Shown piece by piece: positions 45,148 to 53,971 of a DNA stretch of 54,937 nt (position 1 is its first letter; each line of letters begins with the position of its first letter). This DNA is from an uncultured Cytophagales bacterium (GTDB lineage: Bacteria; Bacteroidota; Bacteroidia; Cytophagales; Bernardetiaceae). The stretch spans positions 1-54,937 of the forward strand of contig CAKZOK010000030.1 in NCBI GenBank assembly GCA_937136415.1. Reading direction: 5' to 3'. A model generated the notes under the pieces. The model saw nothing but the letters and a program-made list of their open reading frames with translations, did no database searches and had not been told where the DNA came from. A program made the position numbers and the translations under genes.

Positions 45148-45256
45148 GAAGTTGTTTAAAAATGAAACTTTTATCCGTGTTCTGTGACAGACAGAATACA
45201 AATACATTGCGTTCTGTGTGCCACAAAACACGGCTTGGCGATTCTTAAACAACTTC
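45148..45256. mobile_element. MITE family B, copy 2 (109 bp)
   Basis: It has the same termini GAAGTTGTTTAA as the copy at 15471-15578. Target duplication is AAT (45145-45147 and 45257-45259). The palindromic core reads CCGTGTTCTGTG, GACAGACAGAA and a complementary arm. It lies 67 bases upstream of the RluE-like gene and would influence its promoter. Confidence 0.88.
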
Positions 45257-45322
45257 AATAAAAATGTTTTTATAATCAATGAATTAAAATTGTAATTTTT
45301 AATTCGTAATTATCCTTCAACT

Positions 45323-45910
45323 ATGCGTTATTTCATTATTTATAAACCTTACGGAATGATTTGTCAGTTTTCGAAAGAAGGCGACAAACAAACTCTTGCA
45401 GATTTGCCTTTTGATTTTCCCAAAGATGTTTATCCACTTGGCAGGCTGGATACTGACAGCGAAGGGTTATTGATTCTGACAAATGATAAAAAACTCAATC
45501 ATAAACTTTTGAATCCTAGTTTCGAACACGAACGTACTTATTATGTGCAAGTAGATGGGCAAATTCATAAAGAAGCCATTAATCAATTAAAGGAAGGAGT
45601 AACAATTCGTATCAAAAAAAGGGATTATTTTACTAATCCAGCAAAGGCGCAATCTATTGAAGAGCCAATACTTCCTCCACGCAATCCACCTGTACGTTAT
45701 CGTGCAAGCATTCCTACATCATGGATTTCGCTTACTTTGACAGAGGGGAAAAATAGACAGGTTAGGCACATGACAGCAGCCGTAAAATTTCCAACTTTGC
45801 GTTTGGTGCGTTATGCAATTGAAAATCTTGAGCTGGGAAAAATGCAGTCTGGAGATGTAGTGGAGCTTTCTGGAACAGAGCTTTATACAAAATTAGGAAT
45901 GAAAGTTTAA
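45323..45910 (+). CDS. rluE: RluE-like pseudouridine synthase
   Basis: The 195-residue protein belongs to the RsuA/RluB/E/F family. GRLDTDSEGLLILTNDK at residues 40-56 contains the catalytic Asp43; earlier FIIYKPYGMICQF and later LTEGKNRQVRHM are family motifs. It lacks the N-terminal S4 domain, which fits RluE, the enzyme for U2457 in 23S rRNA. The alternative is another RsuA-type target. It has a MITE just upstream. Confidence 0.88.
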   Translation: MRYFIIYKPYGMICQFSKEGDKQTLADLPFDFPKDVYPLGRLDTDSEGLLILTNDKKLNHKLLNPSFEHERTYYVQVDGQIHKEAINQLKEGVTIRIKKRDYFTNPAKAQSIEEPILPPRNPPVRYRASIPTSWISLTLTEGKNRQVRHMTAAVKFPTLRLVRYAIENLELGKMQSGDVVELSGTELYTKLGMKV

Positions 45911-46053
45911 TTCAATTACAGATTAATAACTCTATTATATAGGAATAAAGATTAAATAAATTGTTATTTTTAAGGCTTAATATTCAGCAACTTACATTCG
46001 CAATCCGTAGTTTTTAATGTGAACTTGTTATTATTTTTATTTGTAATTGTTCC

Positions 46054-46770
46054 TTACAACCAAACAACCACAAATTCTTTTTCTTGGTTTATAAAATAAT
46101 GGTGAAATAAAGATAGCCATTTGTCAGAAATCAAATCATTTTGAACTCTTCCAAATAATTTAATTTTTTTATTTTCGTAATTATTATTTGTAATCCGTAA
46201 TCCGTAATCTGTAATTGAATTAACATTCAAATCTTCTTTAAAAAAAAGTCCTTCAATATCGGCATATTTATAAAGTGCTTCTTTTGAAGACCAAAAAAGA
46301 GTTTGTTGTTTTAATGTTTGCGCCTTTTTTTGTTCTTCTTGGCTCATCACACGATGAAAAACCCTGCTGATTTTTGGTGTAAGTGACTGAATATCAATTC
46401 CTACTTCGCTGTTTTTATCAATAATGGCAGCACAAAAAGGAAAGTCATGAGAAATGGAAAGATTTAAATTTTTATTACCTTTCTTTGTTGTCAGAAATGG
46501 CTTTCCTGTTTCTGTTTTTTCTAAAAAAGTATAATCAAGGTTCATTTGTTGTACCAACTTTTTGAGCAAAAAACGAACAGCCAAACGTTCTAATTTTTTC
46601 TCTTTTTGTTTTGCTTTTAGTTTTTTATTTTTACTTATATCAGAATATTTACTATTAATATATTCCAAATCTTCTTTGGGTAATTGATTTTCAAAAAAAG
46701 AAATATTCTCGCTAATTTGCCAAAGAGCAACTAAACGGTTTTCAGAATTATGTAAAAGCTGTAAAGGCAT
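46054..46770 (-). CDS. 4'-phosphopantetheinyl transferase
   Basis: The 238-residue Sfp-type enzyme has GIDIQ (residues 124-128) and WSSKEALYKYA (160-170), the Mg2+ and CoA-binding motifs. It attaches the 4'-phosphopantetheine arm to carrier proteins. Residues 184-197 (SITDYGLRITNN) are an insertion coded by a GTAATCCGTAATC-type heptamer repeat, so this part is not conserved protein. It is encoded alone. It would normally serve ACPs of fatty acid synthesis such as those used by FabD, but not the ACP-like protein at 20.9 kb, which lacks the serine. Confidence 0.88.
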   Translation of the reverse strand: MPLQLLHNSENRLVALWQISENISFFENQLPKEDLEYINSKYSDISKNKKLKAKQKEKKLERLAVRFLLKKLVQQMNLDYTFLEKTETGKPFLTTKKGNKNLNLSISHDFPFCAAIIDKNSEVGIDIQSLTPKISRVFHRVMSQEEQKKAQTLKQQTLFWSSKEALYKYADIEGLFFKEDLNVNSITDYGLRITNNNYENKKIKLFGRVQNDLISDKWLSLFHHYFINQEKEFVVVWL

Positions 46771-46896
46771 TTTGATAAAATAAGAAGTTAAGGAATAAGA
46801 AGTAAGGAATATTTTTTAATAAAATAAGAATTTTAGAAATACAAATACATTTTGACCATAGGAAATGAAGAGAAAATACAAATACAAATTTATAAG

Positions 46897-46904
46897 TACC
46901 TTTG
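46897..46904 (+). promoter_or_regulatory. Candidate -7 box of the M1 peptidase gene
   Basis: TACCTTTG is an exact -7 match 67 bases before the likely start. No -33 box at normal spacing is seen. Confidence 0.35.
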
Positions 46905-46970
46905 ACTTGATAAATCTAACTTTTTACTTTGTCGTTGCTTGTGTCCTATGAGCAACATAATACCAAAAAA

Positions 46971-48758
46971 ATGAAAAAAAATATTTATTCATTATTTATA
47001 CTAAAAATAGCAATATTATTTGTTTTTCAAAGTAATGTTGCTTATGCTCAACATGCAAAGATGCAATTTTCTTATCAAGATTCATTGCGTGGTGCTTTGA
47101 GAAAAGAGCGTGCTTATGATGTAAAGCATTATGATTTGAATTTGAAGATTGATATTGAAAACCAATCTATTTCGGGTTTTAATAAAATAACGTTTCAAAA
47201 CATTGATTTAGATTCTGTTTTGCAGTTAGATTTATTCGAAAATCTTGAAATTGATTCTATTGTTTATCATCATCAAAGTTATATTTCTATTTCTCAAAAA
47301 TTGAGGAGTAGAAGAGAGGCAAATGTGGTTTGGGTAGAATTGCCAACAGAAATTAGAAATAATTTGAATACTTCAAAAAGCCAAAAAATAAATGAAATGA
47401 TAAGTGTTTTTTATCACGGAAAACCTCAAAATGCTGTTAATCCTCCTTGGGACGGTGGTTTTACATGGAAACAGACTGCAAATGATAAGCCATGGGTAAC
47501 TGTCAGTTGTCAGGGTTTGGGAGCAAGTAGTTGGTTTCCTTTGAAAGACCATCTGAGCGATGAGCCTGATAGTGTTCGTATGTATTTTGAAGTTCCGAAA
47601 GGTTTATTTTGTGTTTCGAATGGTAATTTGATTTCTATAAATGAAAAAACAAAAGATACAAACTTTGTAGGCTATCAATGGCAGACATCTTATCCGATTG
47701 CATCTTATAATATGACATTGAATATTGGTGATTATGTTCATTTTGAAGACAAATATTCATCAAAATTTGATATAACAAATCCTATGGCAGGTAATTATGC
47801 TGTAGAGCCTACTTTATTGGATTATTATGTAATTAAAGGAAATGAGAAAAAAGCCAAGCCGTTTTTTGAGAGTCAAGTAAAACCCATGTTTGAGGCTTTT
47901 GAGTATTTCTTTGGTGCATATCCTTTTCAAAAAGATGGTTATGCACTCGTCGAAACGCCTTATTGGGGAATGGAACACCAGTCTTGTGTGGCGTATGGAA
48001 ATAATTATAAACTCAATCCGTTTGGTTTTGATTTTATTATTATTCACGAGTCTGGACACGAATATTTTGGAAATAGTGTCAGTGTAAGTGATAATGGAGA
48101 GCTTTGGATTCATGAATCCTTTACTACATATTCAGAAGCTCTTTTTGTAGAGTATTTTCAAGGAAAGAAAAAATCGATTGATTATTTATTGACTCAAAAG
48201 CCAAAAATTTTGAATCAAGATGTAATTCTTGCCCCTCTTGATGTAAATTACAACAACTGGCTTGGTGCAGATATGTATTATAAAGGAAGTTGGATGTTAC
48301 ATTCTTTGCGTTCTGTAATCGGAAATGATGAGCTTTGGCTTGCAACTATCAAAGATTTTTATCAAACCTACAAGCATTCGCATGTAAATACAAAACAAGT
48401 CATCAATTTTTTTAATAAAAAAACAGGTAGAAACCTAACTCCTATTTTTGATTATTATCTAACAAATAAAGAAATTCCAATTTTAGAATATGAGATTGTC
48501 AAAGAAGGAAAGAAAACTTTTCTGTCTTACAAATGGAAAGATAAAGAGGGTAAAAATGCTGATTTTGATATGCCTATTGAAGTTTTTCTTACTGGACTAA
48601 AAAATGAAAAGAAAAAAATATTTGTTCTAAATGCCACAACAAAAAATAAAAAAATGAATATTACGAACAAACTCAATAAAAAAGATAAAAAGAAAATAAA
48701 AGAGATAGAACTAAAAGTTAATGGAAGGAAATATTTGGCAAAAGCATCAAAAAAATAG
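46971..48758 (+). CDS. M1-family metallopeptidase, secreted
   Basis: The 595-residue protein is taken from the ATG at 46971, which places a signal peptide (residues 1-27, ending AYAQ) at the N-terminus; an in-frame ATG at 46929 would add 14 unlikely residues. Zinc motif HESGH is at 359-363, with the third ligand Glu in WIHES about 20 residues on, preceded by GMEHQ and YGNNYK. Such proteins trim amino acids from peptides in the periplasm or medium. The C-terminus is Lys-rich. Confidence 0.9.
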   Translation: MKKNIYSLFILKIAILFVFQSNVAYAQHAKMQFSYQDSLRGALRKERAYDVKHYDLNLKIDIENQSISGFNKITFQNIDLDSVLQLDLFENLEIDSIVYHHQSYISISQKLRSRREANVVWVELPTEIRNNLNTSKSQKINEMISVFYHGKPQNAVNPPWDGGFTWKQTANDKPWVTVSCQGLGASSWFPLKDHLSDEPDSVRMYFEVPKGLFCVSNGNLISINEKTKDTNFVGYQWQTSYPIASYNMTLNIGDYVHFEDKYSSKFDITNPMAGNYAVEPTLLDYYVIKGNEKKAKPFFESQVKPMFEAFEYFFGAYPFQKDGYALVETPYWGMEHQSCVAYGNNYKLNPFGFDFIIIHESGHEYFGNSVSVSDNGELWIHESFTTYSEALFVEYFQGKKKSIDYLLTQKPKILNQDVILAPLDVNYNNWLGADMYYKGSWMLHSLRSVIGNDELWLATIKDFYQTYKHSHVNTKQVINFFNKKTGRNLTPIFDYYLTNKEIPILEYEIVKEGKKTFLSYKWKDKEGKNADFDMPIEVFLTGLKNEKKKIFVLNATTKNKKMNITNKLNKKDKKKIKEIELKVNGRKYLAKASKK

Positions 48759-48764
48759 TAAGTT

Positions 48765-48801
48765 CTGGTTCAAGTGTTTAGAATACAACACTTGAACCAG
48801 A
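48765..48801. terminator. Bidirectional terminator
   Basis: CTGGTTCAAGTGTT and AACACTTGAACCAG form a perfect 14-bp stem with a 9-base loop. It separates the convergent M1 peptidase and gcvH genes. Confidence 0.85.
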
Positions 48802-48807
48802 TACAAA

Positions 48808-49185
48808 TTAGCTAACCAAAGCAGTATAATCAGCAGCAGACATAAGAGCAGCTACATCATCAATATTTTTTACTTTGATTTTTATCATCCAACCACCTGC
48901 ATAAGGGTCAGAATTTACTGTTTCGGGCGAATCCTCTAAGTCTGGATTTACTTCCTCTACTGTTCCTGTGATAGGCATATACAAGTCAGAAACAGTCTTT
49001 ACAGCTTCCACAGAGCCAAAAACTTCACCTTCTTCTACTTCATCGCCCTCGGCTGTAATGTCCACATAAACAATATCGCCAAGTTCGGATTGAGCAAATT
49101 CTGTAATGCCAACAGTTGCAATATCACCTTCTAAACGAATCCATTCGTGTTCTTTTGTATATTTTAATTCTTCTGGAAAAGTCAT
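48808..49185 (-). CDS. gcvH: Glycine cleavage system H protein
   Basis: The 125-residue carrier has the lipoyl attachment Lys63 in the SVEAVKTVSD loop, within a biotinyl/lipoyl hammerhead fold (TKEHEWIRLEGDIATVGITEFAQSELGDIVYVD). It shuttles the methylamine group from P-protein to T-protein and L-protein in glycine breakdown. The other gcv genes are not nearby. No glycine riboswitch was seen upstream; instead two TATCTTTG boxes occur at 49267-49274 and 49306-49313 on the minus strand. Confidence 0.96.
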   Translation of the reverse strand: MTFPEELKYTKEHEWIRLEGDIATVGITEFAQSELGDIVYVDITAEGDEVEEGEVFGSVEAVKTVSDLYMPITGTVEEVNPDLEDSPETVNSDPYAGGWMIKIKVKNIDDVAALMSAADYTALVS

Positions 49186-49266
49186 TTTTTTTGAGTTTTT
49201 TTGTAAGAAAAGGGTTAAAAATAAATTATAATCTATTACTAAATTTTAGCTAGATTGTTTATGAAT

Positions 49267-49274
49267 CAAAGATA
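49267..49274 (-). promoter_or_regulatory. Candidate gcvH -7 box
   Basis: TATCTTTG on the minus strand, about 80 bases upstream of the gcvH start, a plain fit to TAnnTTTG. The -33 box is not clear, and a second copy lies 39 bases further upstream. Confidence 0.4.
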
Positions 49275-49386
49275 CAAAAATTACTTTATGCTATTATTTT
49301 TATCACAAAGATAATTCTAAATGGAATAGAATCGCTTTGCGTTATACTCTGTGATTGGATTTCGAAATCATTTTTGATTGAGTATC

Positions 49387-49911
49387 TCAAATATCTATAT
49401 TATTCTCATTATCTTTATTATTTTCTCTAATTATTTTCCACGTTTTGTCGGCAAGTAACAAAACTTCTGCTATAAAAGACATTTTCGAACTCCTGCCCCA
49501 TTGCTCTGGCGCAATCATGGAAAGAACTTTTTCGCCTGTTTTTGAGCGTTCATAGAGAAAATAAGTATGATTTACCAAAGGCTCAAAACCCATATCTGCA
49601 TTATAAATTTCCATTGAAATTTGTGTTCTGGATTGGATTTCTTGAGCTTGTTTTGCCAAAAGATTTATTTGTTCTCTAATTTGGTCAAGCTGCATTTCGG
49701 TTTGTTGTTCCATTGCAGCAAGTGCCTTACTTTTCATAATTCCTTTTTCGGTCGGAATAATAATCGCCCCTCCCACTGTATGCGCATAAGGCAAAAGATT
49801 GGGTTTTTCGGCTACTTTATCAGCATCAATCGGATTTATAAAGTCTTCAAATTTTGTTTTAGGATTTTTTATATTCTTTTGATTTTTGTGATTTTTTTCT
49901 GTTTTACTCAT
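49387..49911 (-). CDS. DUF2452 family protein
   Basis: The 174-residue protein has a Lys/Asn-rich N-terminus, then the DUF2452 core PINPIDADKVAEKPNLLPYAHTVGG-like block and a helical segment MEQQTEMQLDQIREQINLLAKQAQEIQSRTQIS. Near the C-terminus LYERSKTGEKVLSMIAPEQWG is strongly conserved in this family. It has no signal peptide. The function is unknown; DUF2452 is widespread in Bacteroidota. Confidence 0.85.
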   Translation of the reverse strand: MSKTEKNHKNQKNIKNPKTKFEDFINPIDADKVAEKPNLLPYAHTVGGAIIIPTEKGIMKSKALAAMEQQTEMQLDQIREQINLLAKQAQEIQSRTQISMEIYNADMGFEPLVNHTYFLYERSKTGEKVLSMIAPEQWGRSSKMSFIAEVLLLADKTWKIIRENNKDNENNIDI

Positions 49912-50059
49912 AAGTCAAATATTCAAAATTGATGATTCATGTTCTTACCTCAAATTTATTTGTTTAATTATTTTTAGTAAAAATTAAACAGTTTGATTAA
50001 TCCTAACTTTCAAAATCCTTTTTTTGTTTAGAGCAAATCAATGTTAATGGTTTTAATAT

Positions 50060-50464
50060 TTAGTTTGTGTATAGCCATTTTTCCACTTCTGTTTCTTCTG
50101 TAAAAAACTTCACTTGAATTTTTGTTTTTCTATTTGCAGTCAGAACGGCATCTTCAAAAACACTTGTTTCGAAGCCCATTTCTTTTACCAAAAAAGCGTG
50201 TTTTTGCATTCCATATTCTTCTGCATCAGCGTACCACATGTGTTCGATATACATCAAAGTTTCTTCAGGAGGGAGGTTTATTTGAGTAAAATCATCTACC
50301 CACATCAAAATAGGATTCTTTCGCATAAATTGTAGCCCCGTTTTGTAGGCAGCTAATGCCTCTTCTGTCAAAACTGTTCCACGCCAATAACAACGCAAGT
50401 ATTTTTTTTCTTCTTCAAAATGAATTTCTACGTGAGAATCTGTATAGATAATTGAATTTTCCAT
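50060..50464 (-). CDS. STAS/SpoIIAA-like protein
   Basis: The 134-residue protein has a small alpha/beta pattern: strand YLRCYWRGTVLTEEAL, strand LMWVDDFTQINLPPEE, then helix HMWYADAEEYGM, strand KHAFLVKEMG, and terminal helix. It resembles the SpoIIAA-like fold found in Bacteroidota, which has lost the phosphorylation serine of the true anti-anti-sigma factors. It is likely cytoplasmic, with partner unknown. No anti-sigma gene is nearby. Confidence 0.6.
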   Translation of the reverse strand: MENSIIYTDSHVEIHFEEEKKYLRCYWRGTVLTEEALAAYKTGLQFMRKNPILMWVDDFTQINLPPEETLMYIEHMWYADAEEYGMQKHAFLVKEMGFETSVFEDAVLTANRKTKIQVKFFTEETEVEKWLYTN

Positions 50465-50634
50465 AAGTGATAATTGATTTTAGTTTAGTTATTTTTGAAT
50501 GGCTATTTTTTTACTAGATAATTGTTAATTTTGAGTTACAAAACTACACAACTCTACTCAATTTGAAACATATAAAATGCCAAAATTGTGTATTTATTAT
50601 GTAGAACTTTTTATAAAATATTTTAAAAATAGTT

Positions 50635-51822
50635 ATGCAACAAAAAAAAATAGGAATTTTGGGAGGTGGGCAGCTAGGCAGAATGTTACTTTCGCCAGCC
50701 ATTGATTTGGATATTGAACTTCATTTTTTAGAAAATGATTCAAATGCACCTTGTTCGACAGTTTCAAAAAATTTTCATAAAGGAGATATTACAGACTATC
50801 AAGATGTTTTGGATTTTGGTAGAAAAATGGATATTATTTCCATAGAAATAGAAAAAATTTCGGCAGATGCACTTGAAAAATTAGAAGAAGAAGGCAAAAA
50901 AGTCTTTCCTCAAGCTGCTATTGTTCGGCTTATTCAAGATAAAAGACTACAAAAACAGTTTTATAAAGAAAATAATATCCCTACGTCGGATTTTGTTTTG
51001 ATTGATAATAAAGAAGAATTAATCAATTATTTGAGCAAAACACCAAACATATTTCCTATTGTACAAAAACTTGGAAAAGATGGCTATGATGGAAAAGGTG
51101 TGCAAATTCTGAATAATTTGGAAGAAGCAAAGCAAAAAGGATTTGATGCTCCTTCTCTTTTGGAAGAAAAAATAGATATTGATAAAGAAATTTCTGTGAT
51201 TGTGGCAAGAAATGAAAAGGGCGAAATTTCGGTTTTTGATGCCGTCGAAATGGTTGTTAATGAAAAATATAATTTACTTGATTATTTATTAGCTCCTGCA
51301 AATATTACAGAAAACCAAAAAGAAAAGGCAATAAAGCTGGCAAAAGAAGTCATCGAAAAATTAGGAAAAAAAGAAGGAATAAATGGAATGGTAGGGCTTT
51401 TGGCTGTTGAGTTATTTCTTACTAAAAACAATAATAAAAAAGAAAATATTTTGCTCAATGAAGTTGCGCCACGCCCTCACAACAGTGGGCATCATACCAT
51501 AGAGGCTGCCATCACTTCACAATATGCTCAACATTTGCGTTCGATTATGAATCTTCCTTTAGGAAAAACAACCCTTCGAAGCTCGGCTGCTATTCTGAAT
51601 TTGATAGGAGAAGAAAATCATACAGGAAAGCCATTTTATGAAGGATTAGACAAATTATTGGATTTGGAAAATGTTTATCCTCATATTTATGGAAAAAAAA
51701 TAACCAAACCAGCACGAAAAATGGGGCATATCACTATTTTGGGAAAGGATACAAATGATATTGATTCTTTGAAAGAAAAAGTAAATATAGCAAAAAAGAC
51801 AATTCGTGTAATTACAAAATGA
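50635..51822 (+). CDS. purK: 5-(carboxyamino)imidazole ribonucleotide synthase
   Basis: The 395-residue ATP-grasp enzyme converts AIR, ATP and bicarbonate to N5-CAIR in purine synthesis. The N-terminus IGILGGGQLGRML binds substrate; the ATP-grasp core contains VQKLGKDGYDGKG and SLLEEKIDIDKEISVIVARN, and NEVAPRPHNSGHHTIEA is diagnostic. purE is not adjacent. Length matches. Confidence 0.96.
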   Translation: MQQKKIGILGGGQLGRMLLSPAIDLDIELHFLENDSNAPCSTVSKNFHKGDITDYQDVLDFGRKMDIISIEIEKISADALEKLEEEGKKVFPQAAIVRLIQDKRLQKQFYKENNIPTSDFVLIDNKEELINYLSKTPNIFPIVQKLGKDGYDGKGVQILNNLEEAKQKGFDAPSLLEEKIDIDKEISVIVARNEKGEISVFDAVEMVVNEKYNLLDYLLAPANITENQKEKAIKLAKEVIEKLGKKEGINGMVGLLAVELFLTKNNNKKENILLNEVAPRPHNSGHHTIEAAITSQYAQHLRSIMNLPLGKTTLRSSAAILNLIGEENHTGKPFYEGLDKLLDLENVYPHIYGKKITKPARKMGHITILGKDTNDIDSLKEKVNIAKKTIRVITK

Positions 51823-51954
51823 TATAGATTATTCAGATGCAAATTTTGATTTCCAAATCGAAATAAAAACTTATTTGTATCAAAAACGTTTGTCTAAAAA
51901 AGTAATTCGAACATCAAATTTATTTTCTAAACTACATTTCAATTTTATATTAAT

Positions 51955-52443
51955 ATGGCAATCAGCAAAACAAAACGCATTTCATTACTTTCAATACTCA
52001 TTTTACTTATTCTATTTTTCGGAGTGGGTAGTTTTCTTTATTTTGGTTCTTTTAGTACAGGCGACCGTGCAGGAGTGGTAATCAAAATCAGTCAGAGGGG
52101 CTATCTTTTCAAAACATGGGAAGGAGAAATGAATCTTAATGACCAAGGAAATACGATAGAAAAGTTCGAATTTTCTGTAGAAAATGATGAAACAAAAGTA
52201 ATAGAACAATTAAAAGATGCTGCACTTACAGGAGAGCGTATTCGAATTTCATATACTGAAAGGTATCGTACTTTTTCGTGGAGAGGAGATACAAAATATT
52301 TTATTACAGAAGTAGTGGGACAGAAAAAGACAGATTCGAAAGATGATACAGAAGACAGCAATCAAGAAAATGAAAATCAAACAGAACAAGAAGACAAAAA
52401 ACAAGAGCCAATAAGCACTGATACAACAGTACGTGATATGTAA
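51955..52443 (+). CDS. Membrane-anchored protein of a Bacteroidota-specific family
   Basis: The 162-residue protein has an N-terminal membrane segment (residues 9-31), then a compact domain with STGDRAGVVIKISQRGYLFKTWEGEM and GERIRISYTERYRTFSWRGDTKYFITEVV. A Glu/Asp/Gln-rich tail (residues 122-160) ends it. Homologues are often labelled 6-phosphogluconate dehydrogenase by error; no dehydrogenase motifs are visible. The function is unknown. Confidence 0.65.
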   Translation: MAISKTKRISLLSILILLILFFGVGSFLYFGSFSTGDRAGVVIKISQRGYLFKTWEGEMNLNDQGNTIEKFEFSVENDETKVIEQLKDAALTGERIRISYTERYRTFSWRGDTKYFITEVVGQKKTDSKDDTEDSNQENENQTEQEDKKQEPISTDTTVRDM

Positions 52444-52472
52444 AATTGATTATTAAAATCATAAACAAAAAT

Positions 52473-52512
52473 GCCATACCAAATTGATTTTCAATAAGGT
52501 ACGGCATTTTTT
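52473..52512. terminator. Bidirectional terminator
   Basis: AAAATGCC-A-TACC and GGTA-CGGCATTTT, with one bulged base, surround a loop of about 15 bases between the convergent genes at 51955-52443 and fabD. A T run follows on the plus strand. Confidence 0.7.
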
Positions 52513-52516
52513 GTGT

Positions 52517-53401
52517 TTAGACAGAGGCTACTTCGGCACTTCTCTGAATTTTCTTTACAAGTCCTTGTAATACTTTTCCAGCACCACATTCTATAAATTT
52601 GCTGACTCCATCTGTACTCATATTCTGAATAGTTTGTGTCCAACGAACAGGAGCAGTCAGTTGAGCAATCAAATTTTCTTTGATTTTGGCAGGTTCAGTG
52701 TATGGTTTGGCATCTACATTCTGATAAATTGGGCAAGAAGGTGATTCAATATTTATCTCATTTATTGCCTTTGCAAGCTCCTCTCTGGCCGATTCCATCA
52801 AAGGCGAATGAAAAGCACCCCCCACATTGAGTGTCAAGGCACGTTTTGCGCCTGCTTCTTTGAGAGCCTGACAAGCCATTTCTATTCCTTTGATAGAACC
52901 CGAAATAACAAGCTGACCAGGGCAATTATAATTTGCAGGAACAACAATTTGATTTTCATTTTGAGCTATATCTTGACACACTTTTTCAGCAATTTGGTCG
53001 TCTAAAGCCAAAATAGCTGCCATTGTAGAAGGCTCTTTTTCGCAGGCTTTTTGCATTGCCTCTGCACGAATTTTGACCAAACGAAGTCCGTCTTCAAAAG
53101 AAAGCGCACCAGCAGCAACAAGTGCCGAAAACTCTCCTAAAGAATGACCAGCCACAGCAGCAGGATTAAAATCAGAAGTTACTTTTGCCAAAATAACAGA
53201 ATGAAGAAAAATGGCAGGTTGAGTAACATTGGTTTCTTTGAGGTCTTCTGCTGTTCCTTCAAACATCAAATCAGTAATCCTAAAGCCCAAAATTTCATTG
53301 CCTTTTTCGAAAAGTTCTTTGGCTTCTTGGTTGTTTTGGTAAAGTTCTTTGCCCATTCCGACAAATTGTGAGCCTTGACCAGGAAAAATATATGCGTTCA
53401 T
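52517..53401 (-). CDS. fabD: ACP S-malonyltransferase
   Basis: The 294-residue enzyme transfers malonyl from CoA to ACP. Start is the ATG at 53399-53401 (MNAYIFPGQGSQ); the longer open frame to 53512 adds residues that do not fit. FPGQGSQ (residues 6-12) and the nucleophile GHSLG at 85-89 (Ser87) are present, with the catalytic His in GAFHSPLM. It belongs to fatty acid synthesis; no other fab gene is adjacent. Confidence 0.95.
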   Translation of the reverse strand: MNAYIFPGQGSQFVGMGKELYQNNQEAKELFEKGNEILGFRITDLMFEGTAEDLKETNVTQPAIFLHSVILAKVTSDFNPAAVAGHSLGEFSALVAAGALSFEDGLRLVKIRAEAMQKACEKEPSTMAAILALDDQIAEKVCQDIAQNENQIVVPANYNCPGQLVISGSIKGIEMACQALKEAGAKRALTLNVGGAFHSPLMESAREELAKAINEINIESPSCPIYQNVDAKPYTEPAKIKENLIAQLTAPVRWTQTIQNMSTDGVSKFIECGAGKVLQGLVKKIQRSAEVASV

Positions 53402-53442
53402 TTTTAATAAATTTTTTTGTGAAAAGTAATAGATTTTTTTTG

Positions 53443-53472
53443 CAAAAATACTAGATGTATTTTTATGCCAAA
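53443..53472 (-). promoter_or_regulatory. Predicted fabD promoter
   Basis: On the minus strand TTTG (53469-53472), 18 nt, TATTTTTG (53443-53450). Both boxes fit the Bacteroidota consensus and the leader is short (about 35 nt). This supports the shorter fabD start. Confidence 0.65.
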
Positions 53473-53554
53473 ATAAAAAATCTGATTTTGTAAAATTTGC
53501 TACAATAAACAAAAGTATTTTTATAAGAAAAAATTTGAAATTAGATATATTTAT

Positions 53555-53590
53555 AAAACCTCGTTTGACGGCAACGCCTCAACGACGGTT
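53555..53590. repeat. REP-like palindrome family A, copy 4
   Basis: A reverse-oriented unit: AAACCTCG-TTTGACGGC and AACGCCTCAACGACGGTT. It lies between fabD and the KTSC fragment. Confidence 0.75.
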
Positions 53591-53734
53591 AGTAAATAAG
53601 CCACTTTCAAAACAATCCAATTAATCAAGCTATTTCAATTCTCAATCTTTATTTGTATTTTTGTTAATTAATTTGATTGTTTGGAAGTCGTCAGTCGGAA
53701 CAACGACAAAGTAAGTCTATTAGAAACATATTGA

Positions 53735-53971
53735 TTTGATAAATTAGAAGAATACAAAACAACAGTTACAGAATCTAAGATTGTAGATTACCACCACAAA
53801 AGTATGTTGATGGAAATAAGTTTTTCTGATGGTTCTAACTACGAATATTTTGGCGTAAACAAAAAATTATTTAGTAAATTTCATAATGCTGCAAGTCAAA
53901 AGAATTTTGCTAGAAGAAATTTATTTCATTCTTTCTTATACAGAAAAGCGAAAAGAGTTAGTGAAGAATAA
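53735..53971 (+). pseudogene. KTSC-domain protein fragment
   Basis: The open frame encodes FDKLEEYKTTVTESKIVDYHHKS-type residues, then MEISFSDGSNYEYFGVNKKLFSKFHNAA...[12 protein letters not shown]. The second part has the KTSC pattern: a strand with GSxYEYFGV, then a helix FxKFHNAAS and a terminal basic helix. Full KTSC domains have an earlier strand pair that should precede residue 1, and no ATG lies before 53804, so the 5' end is lost. From ATG 53804 only 55 residues could be made. KTSC proteins occur in phage and accessory regions. Confidence 0.55.

Noticed and set aside
15471..45256. Family B copies as ends of a composite transposon
   Set aside because: They are 30 kb apart with many essential genes in between, including ruvB-type housekeeping neighbours, and each has its own target duplication.
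49186..49386. Glycine riboswitch before gcvH
   Set aside because: No tandem aptamer cores are seen; only promoter-like boxes.
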